Shown: positions 16,825-26,562 of the stretch, piece after piece
Layout of the letters: the number at the start of each line of letters is the position of its first letter
How positions within the stretch are numbered: position 1 is the stretch's first letter
NCBI GenBank assembly: GCA_009772985.1
Contig: WOUS01000002.1
Location: forward strand, 186,001-250,000
Source: Anaerolineaceae bacterium
GTDB lineage: Bacteria > Chloroflexota > Anaerolineae > Anaerolineales > Villigracilaceae
Length of the DNA stretch: 64,000 nt
Direction: 5' to 3'
Made by a program: the position numbers and the translations under genes
The notes under the pieces: generated by a model
What the model saw: only the letters and a program-made list of their open reading frames with translations
Told to the model about the DNA's origin: nothing
Databases searched by the model: none

Positions 16825-16843
16825 CGCAAGATATTATCTTGCG
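16825..16843. repeat. 19-bp perfect palindrome flanked by direct repeats
   Basis: cgcaagata-t-tatcttgcg, flanked on both sides by acggcgatgg (16809-16819 region and 16846-16855). It repeats the terminal word of the 140-bp element beside it, so it is probably a second, minimal copy. Confidence 0.7.
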
Positions 16844-16866
16844 CTACGGCGATGGAATTATACAAT

Positions 16867-16892
16867 AAGGACGACCATCGCTGGTCGTCCTT
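16867..16892 (-). terminator. terminator downstream of rpoD
   Basis: Stem aaggacgacca/tggtcgtcctt with loop tcgc, 19 nt beyond the rpoD stop. The U-tract is better on the plus strand (TTTTCG) than on the minus strand, so it may work in both directions. Confidence 0.6.
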
Positions 16893-16910
16893 TTCGTTCG
16901 GGTTTCAGGG

Positions 16911-18119
<1,209 letters not shown>

Positions 18120-18149
18120 TCTCGTTCCTTGTTTCTCGTTTCTTGTTTC

Positions 18150-18178
18150 AGAATACTCTTTTTTCGGGCGAAATGCAA
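18150..18178 (-). promoter_or_regulatory. rpoD promoter
   Basis: On the minus strand TTGCAT (18178-18173), a 17-nt spacer, TATTCT (18155-18150). The leader contains short gaaacaaga/gaaacgaga words. Confidence 0.6.
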
Positions 18179-18228
18179 TACCCTAACCAAGTTGTTGGGC
18201 ATTCCCAGAGGCGCGGGGAATGGATTTC

Positions 18229-18270
18229 CGGACACGGATGCTTCGACAATCTCAGCGTGATCCGTGTCCG
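18229..18270. repeat. inverted repeat between DUF4340 gene and rpoD
   Basis: Arms cggacacggat (18229-18239) and atccgtgtccg (18260-18270), extended by ttt/aaa pairs, with a 20-nt loop. It lies 38 nt past the DUF4340 stop and could end that operon, although there is no T-tract. Confidence 0.55.
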
Positions 18271-18307
18271 AAAAGGTTTGTTGTGACAGTCTTGAGAAAA
18301 GATGCGC

Positions 18308-18925
18308 TTATGGCGTGGGCGTGACGGGCGGCAGTGTGGCGCCCGGATCGGGCGTCGGCGTGGGCGGGACCGGGGTCGAGGTGGGCGGCAGGGAGGGCGG
18401 ATTGGCGTGCAGGTTCAGGAGCGCGTCGATGCCGTGCGGGCCGATGATGTACACCGTCCCTTTGTCCAGGCGGGCGTAGTAGCCGCTGCCGGATGGGGTC
18501 TTGTCGCCGATTTCCAGCTTGTGCTCGATACCGCTCTGGAAGGTCAGTTTCATGACATAAGCCGGGGAACCCAGCCCCATAGACGAAAGCGACTGGGGAT
18601 TTTTGACGGTGTCCACGATCTCCAGCGCGAAGATCTGCGTCGCGCCGGCCTCGGCGTGCGCCAGGTCCGCGGGACCGGGGGCGGGCAGGACCATGGTCCA
18701 CAAGCCGCCGGCTGGACGTTCCAGCATCACGATGTTGTATTGCCGGTCGTAGATGCGGATGCGGACGAGTGTGCCGTCCTCCTCGGTGAACAGGTAATTC
18801 GAGACTGCGACGACAGCAGTCGGTGTGGGTTCCACTTCCGGAGCCGGGCGGTATTTCAGGAAAAGGAGTACACCGGCTGCGGCCAGGAACAGGACCAGCC
18901 AGAGCCACGTGGAGCGTTTGACCAT
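18308..18925 (-). CDS. DUF4340-type membrane-anchored protein
   Basis: 205 aa. One N-terminal membrane span (TWLWLVLFLAAAGVLLFLKY) is followed by an extracytoplasmic domain with the DUF4340-like pattern (YNIVMLERPAGGLWTM, HKLEIGDKTPSGSGYYARL, VYIIG) and a Thr/Pro-rich tail (PPTSTPVPPTPTPDP). DUF4340 proteins typically follow GldG-like genes, as here (start 3 nt after its stop). ATG 18925 is used because the frame upstream overlaps the previous gene. Confidence 0.8.
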   Translation of the reverse strand: MVKRSTWLWLVLFLAAAGVLLFLKYRPAPEVEPTPTAVVAVSNYLFTEEDGTLVRIRIYDRQYNIVMLERPAGGLWTMVLPAPGPADLAHAEAGATQIFALEIVDTVKNPQSLSSMGLGSPAYVMKLTFQSGIEHKLEIGDKTPSGSGYYARLDKGTVYIIGPHGIDALLNLHANPPSLPPTSTPVPPTPTPDPGATLPPVTPTP

Positions 18926-18927
18926 GG

Positions 18928-20529
18928 TTAGCCTCTGGACTTTCGGATCAACCAGGATGCCACGCCGCCCGCGACCACCAGTCCCGGCAGGATGCACAGG
19001 AAGGAGAGCCACAGCAGGGCCGAAATTACGCCGCTGGTCGGCTTGAGTGTCCGTGGGGTCTGCGCGGGCTTAGAAAGGTTGATCATCTGTTCTTCACCGG
19101 CGGCCCAGTCAATGGCATTGATCAGGATGTCGCCGTTGGCGTATTGAGAGAAGAACATGTCCGAGGCGAAATCAGAGTCGCCAAAGACAACCAGGCGGCT
19201 GCCGGTGATGGAGTCCTCCGCGGCTGCGGCCAGGATGATCGGGCCGGGAGTATCTGCGCCGGCGTCGTATTTGGCATTCTGGTCGGCAAAGTTGGTCTCG
19301 CCCCAGGCATCCTGGATGGTGCTGGCCAGCGCTTGTGGCGTAGCCGCTATGCCGGTACCGAGAGAAAGGCTGCGAGCATCCGGGAAGAATGCGACTTGTC
19401 CCTGGAGTTTCCTGGTGATGGAGTGGTCTCCGTAAGCAGCCGCAACCGCGTAAAGCGGCTGGGTGCCAGAATTGGTGTCAATCACGATATCGTTGTTGAG
19501 TGTAACGCCCCATTGCGTAGCCAGGTAAGCCGCCAGCGGGTCAGGATTGGCGCCGTAGTTTGTCAGGGGGACCGGCTCTACCATGATGACCAGGGCGCCG
19601 CCCACGGTGGAGTAGTCACGCAGCAAGGTGATTTCGCCGTCAGTCAGCGGGTCCAGGGGGCCGGCGATGATGATGGCTTTGGCGTCCGCGGGGATGGCGT
19701 TCGTGGCCAGCAGGTTGAGGGTTTTGACCGTGTAATTCTTGGCTTCGAGGGCGGCCCTGACGCTTGCGATGGTTGTGTCGCCGAAGGTCTCGATATCGCG
19801 CTCGCCGTGACCGGTCAGGAAGTAGACGGTCTGCTCGCCGGGGTTCATCAGTCGCCACAGTGCGGAAGTCACGTCCTGCTCGGATGCGTACGCGACGATC
19901 TCGTGGCGGCTGCCCATCTGTAAGTAGATTTTCCCATCGCCGGAAATCCCGGCGTTTTGCGCCGCTACGGGATTCTGGTCCGGGTCAATGAACTCATAGG
20001 TGAACTTCCCGTCGGAGTAGGTTTTGTAGTTTTCCAGGAGTTGTCTGGCGGTATCGGTCGGGTATTGGCTGGTGAAGAACGCCGTCGCATGGACCGGTTC
20101 CGGGAGGACGGCGAGCGTATCCAGCGTTTCCGGAGCGAGTGTGTGTTCCTTGCTTTCGGTCAGGTCCATCGGCGTGCCGGGGTAGTTGAAGGCGAGGATG
20201 TTCACAACCAGCAGGATGCCGAGGAAGGCCGCAAGCAGGAGGATGGCATTGCTGCCGTAGCGGGCCTGGCGTCCCGCGAGGAACCGGCGGGCACGCTTGG
20301 GATCCAGGAGGACAAAGAGGGCCGGGCCGACGACGATCAAGCCGGCGGAGATCCACAGGGCCAGGTTGAGCCCTTTGTCGTTCGTCATCGTGAAGATCTG
20401 CGCCACCAGCATGAACTTGACCACCAGCAGGAGGCCGGTCACAAGCAGGGCGATTCCGCCGAGCCATAGGCCGATGGGAGCGTATTTCTGCGGATGGTTC
20501 TTCTTTTGAAATTTCTTTGATTTAGCCAT
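18928..20529 (-). CDS. GldG-like ABC transporter auxiliary protein
   Basis: 533 aa. Two N-terminal membrane spans plus one near residue 100, then a large extracytoplasmic domain of the ABC-auxiliary (GldG/intraflagellar-transport-like) type: MDLTESKEHTLAPETL, VYFLTGHGERDIETFGDT, AIIIAGPLDPLTDGEI, RLVVFGDSDFASDMFF. A membrane span closes the C-terminus. It works with the permease and ATPase encoded upstream. Start ATG 20529 overlaps the permease stop (TAATG), so translation is coupled. In gliding Bacteroidetes the set drives motility; outside that group the substrate is unknown. Confidence 0.82.
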   Translation of the reverse strand: MAKSKKFQKKNHPQKYAPIGLWLGGIALLVTGLLLVVKFMLVAQIFTMTNDKGLNLALWISAGLIVVGPALFVLLDPKRARRFLAGRQARYGSNAILLLAAFLGILLVVNILAFNYPGTPMDLTESKEHTLAPETLDTLAVLPEPVHATAFFTSQYPTDTARQLLENYKTYSDGKFTYEFIDPDQNPVAAQNAGISGDGKIYLQMGSRHEIVAYASEQDVTSALWRLMNPGEQTVYFLTGHGERDIETFGDTTIASVRAALEAKNYTVKTLNLLATNAIPADAKAIIIAGPLDPLTDGEITLLRDYSTVGGALVIMVEPVPLTNYGANPDPLAAYLATQWGVTLNNDIVIDTNSGTQPLYAVAAAYGDHSITRKLQGQVAFFPDARSLSLGTGIAATPQALASTIQDAWGETNFADQNAKYDAGADTPGPIILAAAAEDSITGSRLVVFGDSDFASDMFFSQYANGDILINAIDWAAGEEQMINLSKPAQTPRTLKPTSGVISALLWLSFLCILPGLVVAGGVASWLIRKSRG

Positions 20530-21278
20530 TATCGCCACCTTCTCATTTCAACGGCAACCGTGCCGAGGAACAATCCCAGGGCAGTCAGACTGAGGTGATA
20601 TACGATGTCGGCGTTCGTGATGACGCCGTCAAGCATCGCATTAAAACGGCCGTTCAGCGTCAGGTAATTAAAGATGTCGCTGATGGTTCCGGGAGGCAGC
20701 ACGTATGTGGGCAGGCTGATCAGCCACCAAAGGGCGAGCAGGATCGCCAGCGTGGCGAAGAACGCCGCGAACTGGTTGCTGAACAAAGCCGAGATGGCTG
20801 TACCGATGGCGAGGAAGACCGCCGACAGCAGGATGATCGCCACGTAACCGGAGAGCAGCAAACCCTGGTCAATTCCGCCGGTGGTCATTGTATGCAGAAC
20901 GAGCGGGTAGATAAGCGATACGCCGATCAGGGTCAGTGCGAACAGGAACGAGCCGAGCCATTTTCCGACCACCAGTTCCCAGTCGTGCATGGGGGTGGTT
21001 AGGAGCAGTTCCATCGTGCCCATGCGTTGTTCATCGGCCAGGAGACGCATGGTCAATGCCGGGGAGGCCAGCAGGAAGATTGTTGCCATCTGGCCGATGA
21101 CGATGCTGACACCCGGCGCGGGCGGGGCATAATAATAGGCCTGGGCGGCGACATAGTTGATGACGACCACGAAATATATCCCGACCCACAGTAAGGTGGC
21201 GAGTGCGATGATGTAGGCGATCGGGCTGATAAAGTATTGCCGGTATTCGCGGCGGGCAATTGTCCAAATGTTGCGCAT
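20529..21278 (-). CDS. ABC-2 permease, GldF-like
   Basis: 249 aa with six hydrophobic segments. The N-terminus IWTIARREYRQYFISPIAYI and the loop ADEQRMGTMELLLTTPMHDWELVVGKW are characteristic of ABC-2-type permeases, including GldF. It is encoded 3 nt after the ATPase gene and overlaps the GldG-like gene. Confidence 0.85.
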   Translation of the reverse strand: MRNIWTIARREYRQYFISPIAYIIALATLLWVGIYFVVVINYVAAQAYYYAPPAPGVSIVIGQMATIFLLASPALTMRLLADEQRMGTMELLLTTPMHDWELVVGKWLGSFLFALTLIGVSLIYPLVLHTMTTGGIDQGLLLSGYVAIILLSAVFLAIGTAISALFSNQFAAFFATLAILLALWWLISLPTYVLPPGTISDIFNYLTLNGRFNAMLDGVITNADIVYHLSLTALGLFLGTVAVEMRRWR

Positions 21279-21281
21279 GGG

Positions 21282-22208
21282 TTACTTCTCCTTTGCGGTT
21301 TCCTGGGTCAATTGGAGGAAGATTTCCTCCAGGCTCAGGCCAACCGGACGCAGTTCCAGCAGATCGTAACCGGCCTTGACCGCTGCCCGGGCCACCTCCG
21401 GCCGCACGTCCACGTTGGGAGCGAACTGGAATGCGAGCGTGCCGTCCGGCTGGATGTCCACGTCACGGACACCTTTGATCTTGGCGATCACCGGCGCCAA
21501 GTCATCCGCTTCGCCTCTGACGCGCAGGATGACCCGTTCCGCGCCAACCAGACGGGCTTGCAGGTTTTCGGGAGTATCCTCGGCTACGATGCGGCCTTTG
21601 TTGATGATCAGGACACGGTCGCACAACTGCTGGGCTTCCGACAGGATGTGCGTCGAGAGCAGGATGGTGCGTTCCTTGCCGATCTCACGGATGATGCTGC
21701 GGACCTCCACCACCTGGGCCGGGTCGAGGCCGATGGTCGGTTCGTCCAGGATCAGGACCTCGGGCTTGTGCAGGAGCGCCTGCGCCAGGCCGATGCGCTG
21801 CCGCATGCCTTTCGAGAGGTTGCTGATGTAGCCGTCGGCGCGATCTTCCATGCCGACCAGGGCCAGGGCGTCGTCCACCATGTCTTCCGCGTTGGGCGCG
21901 TGGCGCAGATCGGCCATGAATTTCAGATACTCGAAGACAGTCATGTCTGGGTAGAGGGGGACTGTTTCGGGCAGGTAGCCGACGCGGCGGCGCACCTCGA
22001 TGGATTCTTCGAGGATGTCGAAGCCGGCGACCTTGGCCGTCCCGTAGGTGGGCGGCATGTAGCCGGTCAGGATGCGCATCGTGGTCGTTTTGCCTGCCCC
22101 GTTGGGGCCGAGGAATCCGACCACTTCGCCCTGCCTGGCCTCGAACGTCAGATTCTCGATCGCTCTGCGCGCCCCATAGTCTTTGGTAAGTCCAATTGCT
22201 TGAATCAT
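21282..22208 (-). CDS. ABC transporter ATPase, GldA-like
   Basis: 308 aa. Walker A GPNGAGKTTT, Q-loop region RRVGYLPE, signature LSKGMRQRIGLAQAL, Walker B VLILDEPTIGLDP and switch His in LSTHIL are all intact. A C-terminal domain of about 80 residues follows, as in CcmA/GldA-type exporters. The start ATG 22208 is supported by AAGGAG just upstream. First gene of the operon; a strong promoter lies at 22300-22328. Confidence 0.9.
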   Translation of the reverse strand: MIQAIGLTKDYGARRAIENLTFEARQGEVVGFLGPNGAGKTTTMRILTGYMPPTYGTAKVAGFDILEESIEVRRRVGYLPETVPLYPDMTVFEYLKFMADLRHAPNAEDMVDDALALVGMEDRADGYISNLSKGMRQRIGLAQALLHKPEVLILDEPTIGLDPAQVVEVRSIIREIGKERTILLSTHILSEAQQLCDRVLIINKGRIVAEDTPENLQARLVGAERVILRVRGEADDLAPVIAKIKGVRDVDIQPDGTLAFQFAPNVDVRPEVARAAVKAGYDLLELRPVGLSLEEIFLQLTQETAKEK

Positions 22209-22299
22209 GCGATCTCCTTGTGGATATGGTGCTGGCGAAATAAACGGCACGGTGCCGGGAGGCGCAGTGCCGGGAACTGACGGTGTTCAACCGATTCGT

Positions 22300-22328
22300 A
22301 CTATACAAAATTCCCAGGGCAAAGTCAA
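22300..22328 (-). promoter_or_regulatory. promoter of the GldA/F/G-like operon
   Basis: On the minus strand TTGACT (22328-22323), a 17-nt spacer, TATAGT (22305-22300). Confidence 0.7.
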
Positions 22329-22381
22329 GTGGTTTTCTTTTCTCTAATCAAACCCTAATCTTTTTCCTGCAAACTCAGGGT

Positions 22382-22410
22382 TTGACGTATCCTCTTGTGT
22401 CAGTTAGAAT
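22382..22410 (+). promoter_or_regulatory. hppA: promoter of the pyrophosphatase gene
   Basis: TTGACG (22382-22387), a 17-nt spacer, TAGAAT (22405-22410). The predicted leader is about 75 nt. Confidence 0.7.
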
Positions 22411-22419
22411 TGCCTGACG

Positions 22420-22460
22420 AGGCGCCCCGACGCCTGGTTTACGGGCGCTTTTCGTTTTTC
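22420..22460 (+). promoter_or_regulatory. possible attenuator hairpin in the hppA leader
   Basis: gcgccc (22422-22427) can pair with gggcgc (22443-22448), followed by TTTTCGTTTTT. A competing hairpin aggcg/cgcct (22420-22435) uses the same 5' strand. The mix of a terminator-like and an alternative stem between promoter and gene suggests attenuation. No known riboswitch class was recognised. Confidence 0.4.
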
Positions 22461-22490
22461 ATCATTCCATAAGGTTGGAGGCAGGAGCGC

Positions 22491-24869
22491 ATGGAAACTC
22501 TCGATCTTCTCTGGTTGGGCAGCCGTCATGGGCTGAATTCATTCGAGCAAATTGCGATCGTGGGGGTGATCCTGACAGCGTTCATCAGCCTGTTGTACGC
22601 CTGGCTGCTGCGAGGCAACGTTCTCAAAAAAGACAAAGGCACAAAGAAAATGCAGGAAGTCTGGGATGCCATCCGCATCGGCGCGGACAGCTATCTCAAC
22701 CGCCAGTTGAAGACCATCCTGCCTTTGATTGGCGTCCTGACGGTGGTCCTGTTCCTGAGCGTCTACGTGGTGCCACCTTCACTGGAAGCGACCGCTGAAT
22801 TTGGCGCGAACGCGCAGATCATCATCGCGATTGGCCGGACGATTGCCTTCATCATGGGCGCGTCGTTCTCACTGATCGTCGGCCAGTTGGGCATGCGCAT
22901 GGCCATTCAGGCGAACGTCCGGGCGGCATCGGCGGCGAGGCGCAGCCTGAACGAAGCCCTGACCATCGCCTACTATTCCGGGACGGTCACCGGCATGTTG
23001 ACCGACGGCCTGGGACTGTTCGGCGGCACGATCCTCTTCGTCATCTTCGGAAAAGCCGCCCCGGATGCCCTGCTTGGTTTCGGTTTCGGCGGCACACTCC
23101 TGGCCCTGTTCATGCGCGTCGGCGGCGGCATTTTCACCAAAGCCGCGGACGTGGGCGCGGATCTGGTCGGCAAGGTCGAGAAGGATATCCCCGAGGATGA
23201 CCCGCGCAACGCGGCGGTCATCGCGGACCTGGTGGGCGATAACGTCGGCGACTGCGCCGGCATGGCGGCCGACATCTTCGAGTCTTATGAGGTGACCATC
23301 GTTTCCGGCCTGATCCTCGGGCTGGCGCTGATGGCAATTGACCCGCCCCATAGTCTTAAGTGGATCGTTTATCCGCTCATCATCCGCGCCATCGGCGTCA
23401 TCTCGTCCATCCTGGGGACGTTCACCGTACCCATCTGGGAGAATATGCCCAAAAAGGGACTGTTTGGCTTCCTGCACGCGCACGATGCCGAGGAAGCCAT
23501 GTTCCGCTCGTACGAGGTTTCGAGCATCAATACCGTGCTGTGGTCGTTCCTGCTGGCCATCCTGTATTGCAACGACTGGCGCATGGCGATGTTGACCTCC
23601 ATCGGCGTCGGCCTGGCGGTGGTTTACAATCCGCTGACCTCCTATTTCACCTCCACCAAGCGCGCGCCGGTCAAAGAAATCGTCGAGTCGACCAAGACCG
23701 GCCCGGCCACCACCATCCTCTCCGGCCTGTCGGTCGGGATGGAGTCCAGCGTCTGGGCGCTGGTGGTGATCGTCATCAGTTTCATCTTTGCCCTCCTGCT
23801 CTACAACGGGGATGGCGCCCAGTACGTTCTCTATGCGGTTGCCATGATCGGCATCGGCATGTTGAGTCACACCGGCAATAACGTGGCGATGGACTCTTTC
23901 GGCCCCATTTCCGATAATGCCAACGGCATCGGCGAGATGGCCTGGCACGACCTCGATGACGCCGAGACGAAGAAGGCCCGCCAGATCATGGCGGACCTGG
24001 ATGCAGTCGGCAACACGACCAAGGCCATCACCAAGGGCGTCGCCATCGCTTCGGCGGTCATTGCGGCGGTGAGCCTGTTCGCCTCGTTTTTCATCGACGT
24101 GGGCCGGGTCCAGGAAGCGGCGAACGCGGCCGCTGCGGCAGCCGGGCAGGCCATCCCGTATGCCAAATTGATCAGCGAGACCGGCATCCGCGTCTCGGAG
24201 ACGCCGGTATTCATCGGCCTGCTGCTCGGCGGGGCGCTGCCCTGGCTGTTCAGTTCGCTCTCCATCAAGGCGGTCAGCCGCGCTGCCGGCCTCATTGTGC
24301 ATGAAGTGCGGCGGCAGTTCAAGATCCCCGGCCTGATGGAAGGCAAGGTCAAGCCGGATTACGCCCGCGTGGTCGGAATTTCCACGGCTGCGGCGCAGAA
24401 AGAACTCATCCCGCTGGCGACGATTTCGGTGCTGACCCCGCTGGCGCTCGGCCTGATGCTGGGCGTAGAGGCCCTGGCCGGGTTCTGCGCGGGCATCATC
24501 CTGAGCGGCCAGTTGCTGGCGGTCTTCATGGCCAATGCCGGCGGCGCGTGGGACAATGCCAAGAAGTCCATCGAGGATGAGCCGCGCGACCTGAAAGCCA
24601 ACACCGGCAAGGGGTCCGAGCGACACAAGGCGGGCGTGGTGGGCGACACGGTCGGCGATCCGCTCAAGGATACTGCCGGTCCGGCCCTGAACCCGATGAT
24701 CAAGGTGGTCAACCTGGTCAGCCTGCTGGCGGCGCCGATCATCGTCAAATATGCGGGCGCTTCGGGCGTCACCCAGTGGATCGTGTGGGGCATCGCCCTG
24801 ATGCTGCTGGCCGCCGTCGGCTGGGCAATTTTGCGGTCGAAGGCGAAGGCGCAGGAAATTACGGAGTAA
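22491..24869 (+). CDS. hppA: membrane proton-translocating pyrophosphatase
   Basis: 792 aa with about 16 membrane segments. The catalytic loop KAADVGADLVGKVEKDIPED and DDPRNAAVIADLVGDNVGDC match the PPi/Mg-binding motifs of H+-PPases. Near residue 508 the sequence is GNTTKAITKG: Lys at the position where K+-dependent enzymes have Ala, which predicts a K+-independent, H+-pumping enzyme. It couples hydrolysis of PPi to ion pumping across the membrane. GGAG precedes ATG 22491. It is monocistronic, with its own promoter and a terminator after it. Confidence 0.93.
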   Translation: METLDLLWLGSRHGLNSFEQIAIVGVILTAFISLLYAWLLRGNVLKKDKGTKKMQEVWDAIRIGADSYLNRQLKTILPLIGVLTVVLFLSVYVVPPSLEATAEFGANAQIIIAIGRTIAFIMGASFSLIVGQLGMRMAIQANVRAASAARRSLNEALTIAYYSGTVTGMLTDGLGLFGGTILFVIFGKAAPDALLGFGFGGTLLALFMRVGGGIFTKAADVGADLVGKVEKDIPEDDPRNAAVIADLVGDNVGDCAGMAADIFESYEVTIVSGLILGLALMAIDPPHSLKWIVYPLIIRAIGVISSILGTFTVPIWENMPKKGLFGFLHAHDAEEAMFRSYEVSSINTVLWSFLLAILYCNDWRMAMLTSIGVGLAVVYNPLTSYFTSTKRAPVKEIVESTKTGPATTILSGLSVGMESSVWALVVIVISFIFALLLYNGDGAQYVLYAVAMIGIGMLSHTGNNVAMDSFGPISDNANGIGEMAWHDLDDAETKKARQIMADLDAVGNTTKAITKGVAIASAVIAAVSLFASFFIDVGRVQEAANAAAAAAGQAIPYAKLISETGIRVSETPVFIGLLLGGALPWLFSSLSIKAVSRAAGLIVHEVRRQFKIPGLMEGKVKPDYARVVGISTAAAQKELIPLATISVLTPLALGLMLGVEALAGFCAGIILSGQLLAVFMANAGGAWDNAKKSIEDEPRDLKANTGKGSERHKAGVVGDTVGDPLKDTAGPALNPMIKVVNLVSLLAAPIIVKYAGASGVTQWIVWGIALMLLAAVGWAILRSKAKAQEITE

Positions 24870-24886
24870 TTTGTTTAGCCGACACG

Positions 24887-24920
24887 AAGGGCCTGCTCGC
24901 AAGGGCAGGCCTTCTTTCTT
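24887..24920 (+). terminator. terminator of hppA
   Basis: Stem gggcctgc/gcaggcctt (one bulged base) with a short loop, followed by cttctttctt, 18 nt after the stop. Confidence 0.7.
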
Positions 24921-24933
24921 TGCTCTATTCTAC

Positions 24934-26436
24934 GTGAAATTCCTGCTGCATCCATTTATGTTTACATTGGCAGCAGTGCTGTTCACCTATTCGCGCGCTT
25001 CTGTAATTGCCTCGCCAGACCAGATGGTTCGGCCTCTCCTGATCCTGTGGGGGTTCCTGGTCTTATTGGCTTGGCCGGCATTTTGGATATTCCACGAGTG
25101 GAATCGGGTGGGGTTTGCCCTCTCATTTTTTGCCTTATTACTTTATTATCCCCCCGATTTATTTCTTATAGTATCAGGGATTCTTGCGATTGCCTTTGTT
25201 GCCTGGCTGGTCTATTCTTTTGTGCGCAAGCGCAGGTTAAAAATCCTGGATGCAGTCGTCCTTTTGAATATTACCGGTATCATATTGGTGATTTTCGAGT
25301 TGGGCGCTTTTGCGCCACTTTTCTATAAGGCCGCGTTTTCTGTTAAGTCCCGCCCGACACCCGTCGCTCTCGTTGCCCCGGATATCAGGCCAGATATTTA
25401 CTATATCGTTCTGGACGGCTACGCGCGCGAGGATGTGCTGCGTGAGTTTTTTAATTATGATAATTCAACTTTTACAAACCATCTGCGCTCGCGGGGATTT
25501 ATCATTCCATCTGAAAACCATTCAAATTATTCTAAGACGGCCGCCTCGCTCACTTCCACCCTTAATATGGATTACCTCCAGAATATCGCGCCAGATCTTA
25601 ACCAGACTCCGTTCTGGTGGACCGTCACACCGCTCCTGGATCATAACGCGGTGGCCGCTTCCCTTGAAGGGATCGGTTACCGGACCGTCACCATTGGCAC
25701 TGACTGGGGCATTACAGACATCCCCTCATCGGACACGTATTTCCGACCTTACCCTGTGATCCTGACGGATTATGAAAATTACCTGCTGGGCGCTACGCCG
25801 TTAAAAGTTTTGCAGCCGCTTTTGAAATCTGTTGCATCGGTCCCGACAAACGATACTCACCGGACCTTTGTCCGGTTCAGTTTCGATACGCTCGCCGTCC
25901 TCCCCGACCTGCCCGGCCCGAAATTTGTCTTTGCACACATCCTTTCCCCGCATCCTCCCTTTGTTTTTGACGCTTCCGGGAATCCATTAGAAAGAGGTTA
26001 TCCTTTCAGTTTCAATGACGCCATGGATTTTCCCGGCTCACGGGATCAATACAAACAGGATTACGTTGGGCAGGTGGAATTTATTAATGCGCAGTTGGAA
26101 CCGGTAATCGAAGCGCTCTTAGAGAACTCGGAAGTCCCGCCTATCATCATCCTGCAAGGGGATCATGGCTCCGGCCTGTTAACCGATTTTTCTTCGGCGG
26201 ATAATACCTGCCTAAAAGAGCGTTTCTCACCCCTGGCCGCTTATTATCTGCCGGGCTTGGAGAGCGGCGACATCCCGGACGATATCACGCCGGTTAACCT
26301 GTTCAGGATCATCTTCAACAAGTATTTTGGCGCCGACCTGCCGTTGCTTGAGAATGCAGAATACTTCAATAAGGATTCAATATACATCTTTGACACCGTG
26401 GATGTGAGTTCCCGGGTGGATGAGACCTGCAAGTAA
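24934..26436 (+). CDS. sulfatase/alkaline-phosphatase-superfamily membrane protein
   Basis: 500 aa. Four to five N-terminal membrane segments (to about residue 130) anchor an extracytoplasmic sulfatase-like domain: DIYYIVLDGYAREDVL opens it, SKTAASLTSTLN holds the expected Thr nucleophile region, FAHILSPHPPFVF and IILQGDHGSG supply metal ligands. The layout recalls LipoteichoicAcid-synthase-like phospho- or sulfotransferases acting on surface polymers. GTG 24934 is chosen because the frame upstream to a TTG at 24871 crosses the hppA terminator; ATG 24958 is an alternative. Slightly AT-richer than neighbours. Confidence 0.75.
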   Translation: MKFLLHPFMFTLAAVLFTYSRASVIASPDQMVRPLLILWGFLVLLAWPAFWIFHEWNRVGFALSFFALLLYYPPDLFLIVSGILAIAFVAWLVYSFVRKRRLKILDAVVLLNITGIILVIFELGAFAPLFYKAAFSVKSRPTPVALVAPDIRPDIYYIVLDGYAREDVLREFFNYDNSTFTNHLRSRGFIIPSENHSNYSKTAASLTSTLNMDYLQNIAPDLNQTPFWWTVTPLLDHNAVAASLEGIGYRTVTIGTDWGITDIPSSDTYFRPYPVILTDYENYLLGATPLKVLQPLLKSVASVPTNDTHRTFVRFSFDTLAVLPDLPGPKFVFAHILSPHPPFVFDASGNPLERGYPFSFNDAMDFPGSRDQYKQDYVGQVEFINAQLEPVIEALLENSEVPPIIILQGDHGSGLLTDFSSADNTCLKERFSPLAAYYLPGLESGDIPDDITPVNLFRIIFNKYFGADLPLLENAEYFNKDSIYIFDTVDVSSRVDETCK

Positions 26437-26447
26437 AGGCGGACCTA

Positions 26448-26562
26448 AGTTTCAGCCTGTTCCTGGAATCGGACGCCCTGCTCTGGGTTTTGATGGCGGC
26501 GGTTTTCTTTATCCCCATTACTCCTGAATGGATGAAGTCGTTCGTCGCGCCTTGCTCGAATG
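26448..26562 (+). pseudogene. possible remnant of a membrane-protein gene
   Basis: A short open frame without a start codon encodes a hydrophobic stretch (ALLWVLMAAVFFIPITPEW) that looks like a real transmembrane segment. Nothing larger is attached. Weak evidence. Confidence 0.25.

Noticed and set aside
24871-24933. TTG start for the sulfatase-like gene
   Set aside because: The extension crosses the hppA terminator hairpin and encodes no plausible N-terminus; GTG 24934 or ATG 24958 fits better.
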